Translations under genes and position numbers: made by a program
Shown: piece after piece, positions 25,391 to 37,565 of the stretch
Layout: the number at the start of each line of letters is the position of its first letter
Numbering within the stretch: the stretch's first letter is position 1
DNA from: Costus lasius
Taxonomy: Eukaryota > Streptophyta > Magnoliopsida > Zingiberales > Costaceae
Length of the DNA stretch: 64,000 nucleotides
Assembly: GCA_027563935.2 (NCBI GenBank)
Contig: CM050446.2
Span: forward strand, 122,590,499 to 122,654,498
Direction: 5' to 3'
The notes under the pieces: generated by a model
The model's input: the letters and a program-made list of their open reading frames with translations, nothing else
Told to the model about the DNA's origin: nothing
Database searches by the model: none

Positions 25391-27096
25391 ATGATGGCAT
25401 GGTTTCTCTTCCTTCAAGTCTTACTTTTGCTATCAGCAAGAGCTCCAGTTTCAGAAGGTTGGGGCAAGGAGGGCCACTACATGACATGCAAGATCGCGGA
25501 GGTGACATAAAATCTCAATTTGTTAGATTTTGCTTGATAGTCAACGCCTGCGAAATTACTAATCAGCTGCTTTTGCCATGTGTCCGGCAGCAATACCTCA
25601 CGGATGCGGCATCAGCAGCGGTGTTGGATCTCCTACCGGATTCGGCCGGCGGAGATCTGGCGGCAGTGTGCTCCTGGGCCGACGAGGTCCGGTTCCGCCT
25701 CCGCTGGTCCAGCCCCCTCCATTACGCCAACACTCCTGGAGTCTGCAACTTCAAGTACTCGAGTAAGATCTGTTCTATCACCTCCAGTACTTGTGCATTC
25801 AGGATTAGATAATGAACAGAATAAGAGACTGAAAGAGAAAGACCAAGTGCCAACTACCATCGGTGATGAGGCACCGGAATTGCAAGTTTTTGTTGCGTGC
25901 AAGCAACGGATGGTTTAGAAAATTTTCATCTCTAGAGCTCCAAATCGCAGTCATCTACCGTGTCTGAGCAATCTAATTAGCATCTAATCAATTCATTTGC
26001 AGTCTGATCTCCTATTTGCCTAATGTCTTGCCTACAATGGAGCAGGGGACTGCCACAACGACAGAGGCCAGCAGGACATGTGCGTTGTGGGGGCAATCAA
26101 CAACTACACTGCTCAGCTCATGACCTACGGAGATGCCTCCGATTCATGTAAGAAAAACAATCTTCCTCGAATGTTTAATGTAAATCTTTGATGCTGCTGC
26201 GATAGACTTGAACAGTCCTCCTTGCACTATGGATCAGATAATTTAACAGAGAGCCTCATGTTCCTCTCCCATTTCATGGGAGATGTCCACCAGCCCTTGC
26301 ATGTGGGATTCGCAGACGACGAAGGAGGAAACACCATACTACTTCATTGGTATCGAAGGAAAAGTAATCTTCATCATGTAAGAACGCACCACTTCGATCG
26401 TCTACAGAACTAAACTGAGAAATTAACCACAAGGAGATTGGTGAACTTTGCTGCTGTTATTTCTGGTAGGTGTGGGACGTTGACATGATAGAGACCGCCA
26501 TGAAGGACTTGTACAACAAGGACGTTGACGCCATGGTCGAGGCCATTCAACTCAACATCACTGTAAGCTTGTGATTTCTCCTTTGCGCGGCTCTCATCGG
26601 TTTTGAAACGTAAAAGCAACAACTTTGGAATTTGGCCAGGATGATTGGGCAGACGAGCTGCGTCAGTGGAGAACATGTAGGGAGAAATCAGTGACCTGCG
26701 CTGACAAGTGAGATAATTTTCCTGTCGCAATGGTTGACTTTTTAACAACAGCAATCTCAAGAGTAAGGAGTATTGTTTTGCAGGTATGCATCGGAGAGTA
26801 TAAGCTTGGCCTGTGATTATGCTTACAAGGACGTGGAACAAGATGTGACCCTTGGAGGTAAAAAGGCAACAAATTCCTGTGTTTTTGAGTAATCGAGGAG
26901 AGATTATAAATGTTTACGTTCATGGCGTTTCCTTGCAGACGATTACTTCTTCTCTCGGCTTCCTGTGCTGGAGAAGAGAATAGCACAGGGCGGTGTGAGG
27001 TTGGCTGCAGTGCTGAACAATGTCTTCAAGACGGGAGGGAAGAAGGAGATCCTGCAGTCGGTTGTTGAAAGCATGGCTGAGCTGCATTTAAAATGA
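25391..27096 (+). CDS. S1/P1-type nuclease (ENDO/BFN1 family), 8 exons
   Basis: Secreted or vacuolar zinc-dependent endonuclease that degrades RNA and single-stranded DNA during senescence and cell death (EC 3.1.30.1 family). Exons at 25391-25501, 25591-25762, 26046-26147, 26238-26377, 26470-26562, 26640-26707, 26784-26857 and 26939-27096 give 305 residues, the usual length. A signal peptide of about 23 residues precedes Trp24, the expected mature N-terminus. Zinc-site features are WGKEGH (Trp24, His29), CSWADEVR (Asp68), SSPLHY (His81), FMGDVHQPLH, and NLHH joined to VWD across intron 4. NLT and NIT give N-glycosylation sites. Two adjacent ATGs allow a start one codon later. The last residues (ESMAELHLK) extend past the point where copy B stops. 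Confidence 0.93.
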
Positions 27097-27407
27097 CCGA
27101 TTTATTTGGTGTATGCGACTGGCCTCATAATTATTTTGCAGAAAAGGACACCCCCAATAATACTTTGGTGTATGGGACTATTCGCATAATTACTTTTAGA
27201 ACAAGACTTATTTGGATGACCCAATAATTCTGCAGTGTTAGAATGTTAACTACTCATAAAATTGCTGTAACGTTTGAAAATTAATGAACTCTTTACTTGA
27301 TCTATTGATTGGGCTTGGGCCGCATCTAATCATATGGGCCCTTGTTGGGTGTGTGCGCCTTAAGGAGTCCGCATCCTTCAATAAATGTTAGATCTCTTGA
27401 ATAATAA

Positions 27408-27831
27408 GTGTCTGTTTGACTCCGCTATTAATAACTTTATAATTATACTAAATTATGTTGTATTGTGCTATACTGTATTATCAAAATTTATAAGATGTTT
27501 CATTAATAACTTTTTAATTGCTGTCAAAATTTAAATAATAAATAAATATTTTTTAAAATTATTTAAAATAATAAATATATTTTATTTTTCTTTAGTATTA
27601 AAATTTTAATTATTTAAAATAATAATACTTAAAATTTTAAATAAAATCATATGAATTAATTTTTTTTTAGAAGCAGAAATTGTAAAAGTATCAAATTATA
27701 GCTTTTTCAACCTCTGCTTTTTTATTAATTTTTTCTACTTCTGTTTTTCATTACCAAATAGTTTTCTAACTGTTTTTTTTACTTAAAAGCTACTTTAAAT
27801 CAACTTAAAAATAGAGCCAAACAGGCCCTAC
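27408..27831. mobile_element. candidate MITE with TGTTTGRCTC-type ends
   Basis: The left end reads GTGTCTGTTTGACTCCGCTATT. The right end, reverse-complemented, reads TAGGGCCTGTTTGGCTCTATTTT, so the ends are imperfect inverted repeats around a non-coding, extremely AT-rich core. The GCCTGTTTGG terminus is common in plant MITEs. I found no clear target duplication, so limits and superfamily are tentative. Confidence 0.45.
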
Positions 27832-28283
27832 ATCATTTGAGAATTTTCCTAATGTATGTATATTAAATCATTTAAAACTTGCATAGGTCAATATGTAATT
27901 CTCAAATACAAAAGAGAAAATTTATATACTAACTTTTGATGAAAATTAAATATTTTTGAAATATATATAATTACATAGGATAATTATATAAAATATCTTA
28001 TATGTCACTACATAAGTTGACCTTTATTAATCATAATTCCTTATAGATTACATATGACATTGCTACTAAAATCATAGAGCAACTCTCATATGTTTGAAGA
28101 GTGGCGCTTTAGGTCTGTGTTCCCTCTTTTAAATTTTTTATGTTTCCTCCATCTATGCACGTCTTGCTCCTGTGTCAACGATTCTATGTTTGACAGATTC
28201 AAAATTCAAATTAAACTCTATAATTTGATTACTATCATAAAAATTATCATGCTTGTGATATGAAACCAATGCTAATTACCACT

Positions 28284-28373
28284 TGGTGATTACTATCATC
28301 ATTATGTCACTTAACAACTATTATCAAATGGTGATTACTATCATCATTATGTCACTTAACAACTATTATCAAA
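28284..28373. repeat. 45-bp direct tandem duplication
   Basis: The unit beginning TGGTGATTACTATCATCATT at 28284 is repeated at 28329 with no visible change over 45 bases. It lies in AT-rich DNA with no gene. Confidence 0.85.
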
Positions 28374-31234
28374 ATTGAAGCTCCAATTCAATCTAATTGT
28401 GTGATCCATCAAGTTCTTATGATGGTGATAGTAAAATTATAATCTCATTATAATGTTACAAATAGTGAGTGGTGCCTAACAATCATCAATGTTAACTAAG
28501 TCGTAAAATTATCAAGATTTGATAAAACTTTTATATGATAATATTCTTATGTGGTTTAACCTATTTGTCTTTAGTATTTAGATTAAATATAAGCCATGAA
28601 AGATATTATACTTGTATAGTTTAATTATTATATTTCTTAATTATCAAATAAATTATTATAATAAATACAATTGATATATCATATTAAATAATTAAAAAAC
28701 TTATCAAGGGGCCAAATACCGACACTCCCATCATATGAAAGAGAGGAAATCCTTTCAATTACTCACATTTCTCAACACAATTTGTTGTACGCTCAATATC
28801 ATCCTTTATGGTCAACAAGCTATAAATAATATTTAATTGTATCAAAGTATATAACTATTTATATAAGATTATCCTATGGTGATCGCGAGTATAAGGATCA
28901 ATTATACTATATTATAAAATAATACTTATAACACATATAATAATTTATGTAATGGTAGTCATGAGAGGTTTTATCTGTTACAATGTTTTTAACAAATACC
29001 CATTTATTGATATCTCATATTATGATATATTTTTTTCTTACTAGTCTCACTATATTATTATTGTCTCTATTCTTAATAATACTTAAATAAGGATATTTAG
29101 AAGCATTATTATGATTACTTATATTACATAAATATCAAGTAAATATAATAATAGCAATACCTATATTAAAAATATGAATGTTAACATGTTAAAATATATG
29201 ATACAATTATTATTTAATGATTAGACACATACTTCAACACTCATACCATACCTGTTGGGCTAATACCATTGTCAGGATTTTGGCATAAGAATAAACTTCA
29301 CTTATAAATCAATATCACGATATATAGATATGAATTATATCAAACTAAATAGCAATAATAACTAATTAAGATGAATACCAATATTTAGTAGCGAAAATCT
29401 CCTCGACGAGAGAGTAAATAATAGTAGGAGCAAACCACAAAAATCTCCCACTATACAATAATAATATAATGTCCCTTCATAACCCAAAGATTTCATAAAA
29501 AAATAAAAAATAAATAAGAAAATAATAATTTCAAAATTATTAACTAAATTTTATCATAAAAATAAAGGAATAAATATAAGACCCAGTCATTGGATACGTA
29601 GAACTACACCTCAGCAATATCTTTCAAAACTTTGTGTCGATCGCACTGTAAATAACTTTTTGGTCATACTCGAAAGATTTCAGTCCCAAGAATTCTTTTT
29701 CTTTTTCTCCCCTTTGTTCACAGTTATAATAATAGATTTCAACCTTTTCTTTTTCAAAAATCTATAATTTTTTTTCTTTACATTTGATGCGAGACTCAGT
29801 TCATGGTATATTCCATGCTTACACTGGACATGGAGATTTGTGATTGGCTTGTATATTATCAAAGTAGCGAGTCTACTTGATAAATTATTAAAATTTTGTA
29901 TATTTTTTCTTGAAATGATTTTCCTATCAACTTCATTTTTGTTTTAAGGGGCTTTTATCTTCTTTTAGTTAGGAAAAAACTCACGGCATATCCATCCTCT
30001 TTTTTGTTTCTTCCTTCAATTTCACTATCACTTAGGACCTTTTAGCAAAATGATGGGAGATATTTATAAATTTAATTTCGAATTGGTAAATTGCTCAAGT
30101 TTAATTAATGAAATGTAGTTGCGAAGAATCTACTGATGGAGACCACAAGTAAATGCGAATCTCAGGGTTGTCGGTGAAGCCTTCGTCCTTTGTTTCTTAA
30201 TTGTTGCACCACGTGGAGGAATCTCAACCAATCAAGAGACGGGATTGCGTGGACAATGTAATCTAGTAATCCAGTATTCCATTTCCAGTGCCGTGCCCGC
30301 TCTTAGATAATTTTTTTTTTCATCCCGCTCTTAGATAATTAATTAAGCGCGTGCTGCACATGGGGCTATTCTCTTTCAATTTTTTTTTTATGAAAACGCG
30401 ATCCAAAACATGCAATCAGGTACATGTATGGATACCCCATCATATTTTTAATTTTTTAAAAAATAAAAATTTATAAAAAAAGTTAATTAAAATAAAATAA
30501 TTATATACATTAACATATAAAAGTAAAAATTATAAGTAGATTATAAAAAATAAATATTCATACTCGACCCATATGAGTTGAGTTTTTTTTTCTAAATTTC
30601 ATCTAAAATCTGGTTAAATTATTATTGTTCCATCAAATTGGATCCAATAAGGGGCGGAAAACTCTTAAGCGGCCCCCAATCCACCTTTGATTTTACATTG
30701 GGATTCGTGTTGTACAGATGCAAAATGATGGGTGGATTGGGCCCGTTTAAAAAATTTACTCTATTTTTGCCTCGATTTTCAAACCACATTTTAAACGGAC
30801 AAAATCGCGATCCCTGCGTTTGAGGAAATAGGGATTTTTTTTTTTAAAAAAAAAACTTCTAACCGCCTATAGTGTTTTTCTCAGTTAAGTACCGTAGGCG
30901 CTATTAGTCTTAGGATTAGAGTTAGTTTTTAGGAATTCGGATAGTCTTTAACTTTAGGATTAGAAGTACTTATAAAAATTTATGCAGACGTTTTTCCCAA
31001 TTAAGCACCTATAGCGCTTAGAAGACGTACTCGATTTTTTCAGGGGTAAACGGCAGTAATTGGTGGAAACCTACTCATCATCTCATGTGATTCACGTTTT
31101 CTTTTGTTTATAAAATAAAGCAGATCAAGAATCAAATATCTTTCCTCGAGACAATATCTTTCTAACAGAGTCTGACACTGCATGTTCGGCTTGCCAATTA
31201 AATGCTTCAGCATCGAAGACAACTGCTAAACGAA

Positions 31235-31242
31235 TATAAATA
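31235..31242 (+). promoter_or_regulatory. TATA box retained at the nuclease pseudogene
   Basis: TATAAATA precedes the decayed start codon at 31283 by 48 bases, matching the box of the intact copy. Transcription may therefore persist although the coding frame is broken. Confidence 0.5.
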
Positions 31243-32368
31243 AGAAGCTACACTGAAAGAGAAGGAAAAAAGGAAGAGGAGGATGGCTTGATTTCTGTTC
31301 CTCCAAGTCTTACTTTTGGTAGCAGCAAGAGCTCCAATCTCACAAGGCTGGGGGCAAGGAGGGCCATTACATGACCTGCAAGATCGCGGAGGTGACAAGA
31401 AATCTTAATTTGTTGGATTTTGTTTGATAGTCAACGCCGGCGAAATTACTACTCAATGTTGTTTTTGCAATGTGCCCGGCAGCAATATCTCACGGATGCG
31501 GCATCGGCGGCAGTGTTGGATCTTCTACCGGAGTCGGCTGGCGGAGATCTGGCGGCTGTGTGCTCATGGGCCGATGATGTCCGGTTCCAGCTCCGCTGGT
31601 CGAGCCCTCTCCATTTTGCCGACACTCCTGGAATCTGCAACTTCAACTACTCAAGTAAGTTCAGTTAATTATCAGATTACCTCCGGTTCTGCGTTCAGGA
31701 TAAGATAATGAACAGAATGAAAGACAGTGAAAGAGAAATAAAACTGCCAAATGCTATCGGTGATGAGATGACGCACTGGAATTGCAAGTTGTTGTTGCTT
31801 GCAAGCAATGGATGGCTCAGAAATCTTTCATCTCTAGAGTTCCATATCTTAGTCATCTACGTCGTCTGAACAAACTCATTAGCAGCTAATCAATCCAATT
31901 GTAGTCCGATCTCCTAATTGCCTAGTGTTTTGCCGACAATGGAGCAGGGGACTGCCACAACGAGAAAGGTCAGCAGGACATGTGCGTTGTGGGGGCAATC
32001 AACAACTACACTGCACAGCTCATGGCCTACGGAGATGCCTCAAATTCTTGTAAGAAAACAAGAGTCTTCCTTCAATGTTAATGTAAACATTTTAGGTTAT
32101 TGCGATCAACATGAACAAACCTCCTTGTACCGTGGTTCAGATAACTTGACAGAGAGCCTCATGTTCCTCTGCCATTTTATGGGAGATGTCCACCAGCCCT
32201 TGCACGAGGGATTCGCAGACGACAGGGGCAGAAACACCATACGCCTCCATTGGTATGGAATAGCAACTAATCTTCATCATGTAAGAACACTTGGTACTTT
32301 GTATTGGGTTTCCCTCCTATACGGAGGATGGTCCACTTTTGGTTGGACCCATTTAATGGCATACTTAA

Positions 32369-33566
32369 TGTTAGGGCCCGGTTCAGGCGGTTCGGCCCAG
32401 AGTCCAGTAGGCCAATAACCCAGCCCAAGATCCAGCCCGTGCAAGCGAAAGCATCACAAAGCCGGTCAACTGTGGATGTTGACCAGAGCTTCGCGTGGAG
32501 CGGCAGCGGCATCTCCCCGCACGCTGCGGCTTCGGCGACTTCGGAGGCGTGGATGACGTCGTCCACGAGAGCGACGCTCGGACGCGAAGGGCGCGTGACG
32601 CGAGCTTCTCGGAAGAAGACGCGTTTTCGGCGGTGTTCGCGGAAGGAGCGGACGAAGCGGCGACCGAGCCGTGCGGACGCGAAGTGCAGAGGAACTCGGA
32701 GGCGGCGGCTTCTTCCTTAAAAGGAGCGGACAGAGGCTGCGATCGAGAGAGCGGATCCGGGAGAAAGGCTCCCGAGAGAGAAAGAAGCTGCGAGAGGTTT
32801 GATCCAGAGGAGGACTCAGCCGTGGGAAGCTTGTAATCGGCGGCGAGTCGCCGCCGACGTGAGGAGTGATTTGAGCGTGAAAGGGAGGGTTTTTGTACTC
32901 TAGAGTTGTGCACAATAAAGGAGGAAATTTCCCTATGTGTTTACTGTCTTCTCCGGCGAGTCTAACGATGTTTCCGGTGAACGCACGAGCGCGGCGGCGC
33001 TCGGTTTCGGACGAACGAAGAGGACGAAGACGAACGCTCGGCGTTCGTTCCGAGGTTCCAGTCAACGGTCAACGGCAAATTGGACGAGAAATCGATTCGG
33101 CGGAATCGATTTGGCGGCTGACGGAGGCAGACGTCAGCAAGGAAGGAGTCAAAATTGACGGCGCGAATTCGAAATCGAAATCGATTTCGCGTGCCGACGT
33201 CAGCGTGACGTCATCTGGAGAACGCGTTCGCGGCGAGGGAATTAATCGGCGCTGACGTCAGCGTGACGTCAGCAAGGGCGATTCGGCGGCGATTTTCAAC
33301 AGTAAATCCGATTTAATTTGATTTTGACTTTGGTCAAAATCAGAAGAGGTATTTGATTTAGGGTTCCGTTTCTTTTCGGATTTCTAAATTGGGGTTAGGG
33401 TTTTCTCCGTGCGATCTTGTATTTGGGGATAAAAATTCTTCGGGGAGATTAGGGTTTCTAATTTTGGGTCGGAAACCCTAGGGCGAGTTACGTTCCGATG
33501 TTCCGCCGGACGGCTCTAGGAAGCGGATAAGCGCTCATCCTAGGACGATCCGACCGGGGCGTGACA
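32369..33566. mobile_element. solo LTR, 1198 bp, nested in the older solo LTR
   Basis: Begins TGTTAGGGCCC, ends GGGGCGTGACA, and is flanked by perfect 5-bp duplications CTTAA (32364-32368 and 33567-33571). It is GC-rich, in sharp contrast to its host DNA, and carries CACAATAAAGG near 32909-32920, a possible polyadenylation signal. No gag-pol follows, so it is a solo LTR left by LTR-LTR recombination. The TGTTA...GCGTGACA termini resemble those of the gypsy-type LTRs at 51-57 kb. Overlapping open frames here are a product of GC-rich composition. Confidence 0.85.
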
Positions 33567-34107
33567 CTTAAAATATTAACTATCTTTGGGTCTTCTTTGG
33601 TCACTAATTGATGACATTATGGCTGGAAGAAGAGGTGTAGCCGCATGCTTTGAGAGGGTGAGGAGCAACAAAACCTTGAGAGAATAGAGAAGAGAGAAGT
33701 CTGTCCAGCATTTGATCAAACGACGATCTAAAAGTATTGCACCGTTGGATCGAGCAGAAACTTTGCAGGCGTATAGAGCACTCAATTTTCCACATTCTGA
33801 ACGGTCGGATCGTGGATTGGAGTTCTCTAAGGTTGCTGATTTCTCAGCCCTAGACAGTGCAGTTTTTCATTTGGTGAGATATCTCCATCTTCTCTTTACA
33901 TTTGGTTTCCACCTTGTGAGTGATGACCAACCTTGTTGTTGAACCAAGAACGTGTAGTTCTTGATGGTTTTGATGTATTCCCTCTAGTATGTGGCTAGAG
34001 AAAACTTTGTGATTTCTCTTTGATAGTAAAGGTTTTGATAGGTGGTGCTCCTGTGGTTTTTTCCTTTGTTTTAAAGGATTTTCTATGTAAATCTTGGTGT
34101 CATTTGC

Positions 34108-34213
34108 TTGCTTTATATTGCTGTGATTTTGCATAATTAGTGATCAAGAACACTTGACCCTTGCTTTATATTGCTATGATTTTGCATAATTAGTGATCAA
34201 TAACACTTGACCC
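34108..34213. repeat. 53-bp tandem duplication at the 3' end of the older solo LTR
   Basis: Units at 34108-34160 and 34161-34213 start TTGCTTTATATTGCT and end ACACTTGACCC. They differ at two visible positions. The duplication lies just inside the LTR terminus. Confidence 0.85.
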
Positions 34214-34896
34214 ATAACACTTTGATCATAGATGGAATTATTTAACAGACAAATTAATCTGAAGGAGATTGACATGAGCATTGCTGCTGCCAGGTGTGGG
34301 ACGATAACATGATAGAGACCGCCATGAAGGACTTGTACAACGACGACGTTGACGCCATGGTCGAGGCCATTCGACTCAACATCACTGTAAGCATGCGATA
34401 TCTCCTTTGCATCGCTTCCATCGGATTTGGAATGAATAGGTTTGGAATTTGGGCAGCATGGTTGGGCTGATGAGGTGTGCCAGTGGAGAACATGTAATGA
34501 CAAATCGATGACCTGCGGTGACAAGTGAGATAATCTTCCTGCCACACTGGTTGACTTTTTACTGAAAGTAATCTCAAAATAACAATTATTGATTTGAAGG
34601 TACGCATCAGAGAGTGTAAGCTTGGCCTGCGATTATGCTTACAAGGACGTGGAACAAAATGCGACTCTTGGAGGTAACAAGGCACTAATTTCCTCTGTTT
34701 TAAGTAATTCAGCAGAGAGCCAGAGATTGAATGTTTGCGTGCATGGCGATTCGTTGCAGATGATTACTTCTTCTCTCGGCTTCCTGTGGTGGAGAAGAGA
34801 ATAGCACAGGGCGGCGTGAGGTTGTCTGAATTGCTGAACTACATCTTCTGGAGAGGAGGGAAGAAGGAAATCCTGCAGTCAGTGGCTGAGAGTTAA

Positions 34897-37474
34897 AATG
34901 AACGATTTATTTGGTGCATGCCAAGTAGTTTCTTGGTTGGATGACACAATAATCCAATGCTGTTGGAGTGTCGACAAATGACAATCCATGAAGTTGTTCC
35001 AATGCTTGAAATTAATGAACTCTTTACCTGATCTGTTGATTGGGCTTGGGCCGTTCTATTTATTTACGCTGGGTCGTGATCAAATCATTACTTTTACAGT
35101 ATCCTAAGGGGATAAAACAAATCAAATTGATGTGTTAGACTCGAGGATGATTTTGAATGTTTTTTTTTTGACATGTTCAAATAATTGATTGAAGCTGAAT
35201 TTGATCCCCTTGACACATCTAATCCTAATGTTATACCCATCTTTAGTTATAAATTTGATCCTAATAATACTTGTTTGACATCTTAAATATGGTAATTAGT
35301 ATAGACAAAAAAAAGTTGGTAATTTAATACTTTGGTTGTAATTAAAATTGATTTAATTTGATATGATCAAAGGAATTAAAATTATAAAAAATTCCTAATA
35401 TTGTGACCAAACTCCTACTTGCTTGCTAATGTGGTACAAATAGATGAGAGATTTGCTGACTAATTATGTAAAAATTGTTGATAGTGTTAGGGCTGTGTTG
35501 TAAACATAATCACTCATCCCCAATGTCTTCTCGTGTTCTATAGTAACTTTTTTCTTACACATTTCTCACTCCTACTAGAAGACCATAGGTGACTTGGGAG
35601 AGCCCTCTTCGGGATATAAATCTACTTTGATTGTTTGAAATTATATATTTTTGATTAATTAAAAATGTAACTTTATCTCCATATGTTTACCCTATTAACA
35701 ACCTACACATTTTTTAAAAAAAAATTAAAAACTTTTGAAAGCATGTGATATAACGAAAGTCATTGCAAGGCATACACAAATTATTATTTAGTTTCATACA
35801 AACATATGAATGACATAATAAAGTGATTCACATAAAGAGACATGATATTTTCTAAATCATATATTGATAATTTGAAAACGTATGGATAATTTGTGGATTG
35901 ATCAACTATATACGAAAGTAGGAATAGATTTTCTTTTATGAAATCTAAATGTAACATCGTTCTTAATTCATGTGGCAAAAAAAGAAAAAAAAAAGTGCTA
36001 TCAACTTATCCCCTTGTGTGCAATTATGGGGCAAATCATCTAAGATTCTTGTTGAGTATAAATTACTGTGATGATAAGTTGATAAGTATGTGTCGCTAGT
36101 GCATTTAAGGAGTAAGGACAAAGGAAAAAGTTTGGTGAAAGGGTTCTGCACATGCCTCTTTTGTAAAGTTTTAAAGGTCTCCCAATTGTATAACCTAGAA
36201 TTGGTCCTTAATAGAAAATCATGTAAAACCCCCTAGTTTATTTGTTTTTCAATAATCATCTATATATATATATATATAAACATCACTAAATCAATCATCA
36301 CATTGATGATATTCCTAACTCCAAAACGTTTTGAGGGGTTTAGTTTAGAGAAAGTCTCAATTAAGGAATCCTCTAATTGTTATTTTATGTTACTCCTTCA
36401 CTTAATAAATTTCCTGTATGTTATAAATGAATTATCTCTTAAGAAGGAAAAAAAATTTCAATTCTCAATAGTAACTTGGAATTGGAAATTTGAAGATCAA
36501 TTAAGTTGCTTTCTAGAATTGAATCTATAATACTAATTTATCAATAACACCAAGGATTATATGAGTTTCAATAAATCAATAGTTATTCATTATCCTAGTC
36601 AACTTAATATAAAAAAATGTTAAAAATTAATTAAAAAAATTAGAAAAAAAAATTCAAAAGTACAAGTAGGGAAAGGATATAGATCACGAAAAATATCATT
36701 ATCTTTTTGTCAGGTTGAAGACAAATTCTTCTGACTACTTTGTTACTTTTTCAGTTATAATGTCCGATAGCGTGTAGAAAGTTACTACGTGACTTTAACT
36801 TCCAAAAGTGAAATATATTAATTTTATTTTTAATTTACTATGTAATTTATTATATAAAATTTAATAATTTATTATTGTATTTTTTTAAAATATAAAATTA
36901 GCAATATTTTTTGCTTTATGAGGATCTTAACTGATAATATTAATGTGCAACATATCCAATATCATGTAGCTGAAATGATTTACAATAAATGTAGTTTTTT
37001 TTAAGTGACAAGAACATTAACGTTTTAAAGTTAAAACAAGTGGCTACTGGCTACCCTCCCCCTATACCGCCCATAGTCCATCCCAAACCGCTTTAGGCCC
37101 AACAAGACGCTCGCACAGAAACCCAAGGCAACGTGGAGTGGTCCAATATATGCGGACGTCCCTATTAAAAAACCTTCCTCATATTCTCCTCCGCACGATG
37201 CGGCAACTCGTACTGACTCAGGGGCGTGCCTGACACGCGCCACGCTCTCCCACTCGGTCCCGCTTCCCTGGTCCCCACGTCTACACTATCACAGGATGAA
37301 ATTCCAGAAACGCCCCCATGTGATCATCGGTTTTAGGGCCTCGGTTGTGTGTTGTCATCGGGGTTATTTTCGTAAAAGAGAGCAGAGTGCTCTGATGACT
37401 AAACCGCCTTCTCTTCCCGCTTCCCCGGCTTATAGAAACCGCAGCAGGACTGCTGTGACCCGCTGCCCAGCTTC
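34897..37474. other. intergenic, AT-rich
   Basis: The first roughly 150 bases match the 3' flank of copy A. After that I see no gene. A TA repeat lies near 36257-36279. 37.03-37.47 kb is GC-richer and is probably the upstream region of the LBD gene. Confidence 0.5.
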
Positions 37475-37482
37475 TATATAAA
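37475..37482 (+). promoter_or_regulatory. TATA box of the LBD gene
   Basis: TATATAAA stands 91 bases before the ATG at 37566 in a GC-rich promoter. Transcription should begin near 37505-37515. Confidence 0.65.
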
Positions 37483-37565
37483 ACGCATCCATTCCCTGTT
37501 TTTCTGTGATTGATCGAGGTGGGGGGTTCTAGAGGGAAGAGAAATCGTTAGCGCAATCAATTGAG

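Larger units (their letters stand above)
24600..27321 (+). repeat. segmental duplication, copy A (intact nuclease)
   Basis: Similarity to copy B (30123-35053) begins at GAAGAATCTACTG and ends at TTGATTGGGCTTGGGCC. It covers promoter, all eight exons, introns and 3' flank of the nuclease gene. The two are head to tail about 5.5 kb apart. Introns and flanks have diverged visibly, so the duplication is not recent. Confidence 0.8.
27322..30122. other. AT-rich spacer between the nuclease copies
   Basis: No gene. It contains a candidate MITE at 27408-27831 and a 45-bp direct duplication at 28284-28373. The rest is very AT-rich with poly-A and poly-T tracts, and short frames have low-complexity content. 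Confidence 0.5.
32302..34219. mobile_element. solo LTR (about 715 bp without the nested insertion), Copia-like
   Basis: Sits in intron 4 of the nuclease pseudogene. It begins TATTGGGTTTCCC, ends CCCATAACA, and is flanked by a 5-bp duplication CTTTG (32297-32301 and 34220-34224). Removing it and one CTTTG restores an intron that aligns with copy A. The first bases are TA rather than the usual TG, which looks like one G-to-A change in a TGTTGGG-type LTR start. There are no internal coding genes. It is interrupted at 32364-32368 by a younger LTR. Copia affiliation is inferred only from the terminal sequence. Confidence 0.75.
31283..34896 (+). pseudogene. S1/P1-type nuclease pseudogene (copy B)
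   Basis: All eight exons of the neighbouring nuclease are recognisable: 31283-31391, 31483-31654, 31948-32049, 32141-32280, 34294-34386, 34457-34524, 34600-34673 and 34760-34896. Exon 1 is broken twice. ATG GCT is followed by TGA at 31289-31291 where copy A has TGG, and one extra G in the run at 31350-31354 shifts the frame inside the WGKEGH zinc-binding motif. Later exons keep their frames and splice sites, including FMGDVHQPLH and NLHH/VWD, and the stop comes 7 codons earlier than in copy A. Intron 4 is expanded by nested LTRs. A protein from a later start would lack the signal peptide and N-terminal Trp and so should not form a normal active site. Confidence 0.9.
30123..35053 (+). repeat. 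segmental duplication, copy B (nuclease pseudogene)
   Basis: Matches copy A (24600-27321) from GAAGAATCTACTG to TTGATTGGGCTTGGGCC. It is longer because it has a 1.9 kb nested LTR insertion in intron 4 and unmatched upstream DNA at about 30.4-31.05 kb. Confidence 0.8.

Noticed and set aside
32466..33255. Cluster of long overlapping open frames on both strands
   Set aside because: They lie wholly within the GC-rich 1198-bp solo LTR bounded by CTTAA duplications and show no protein motifs.
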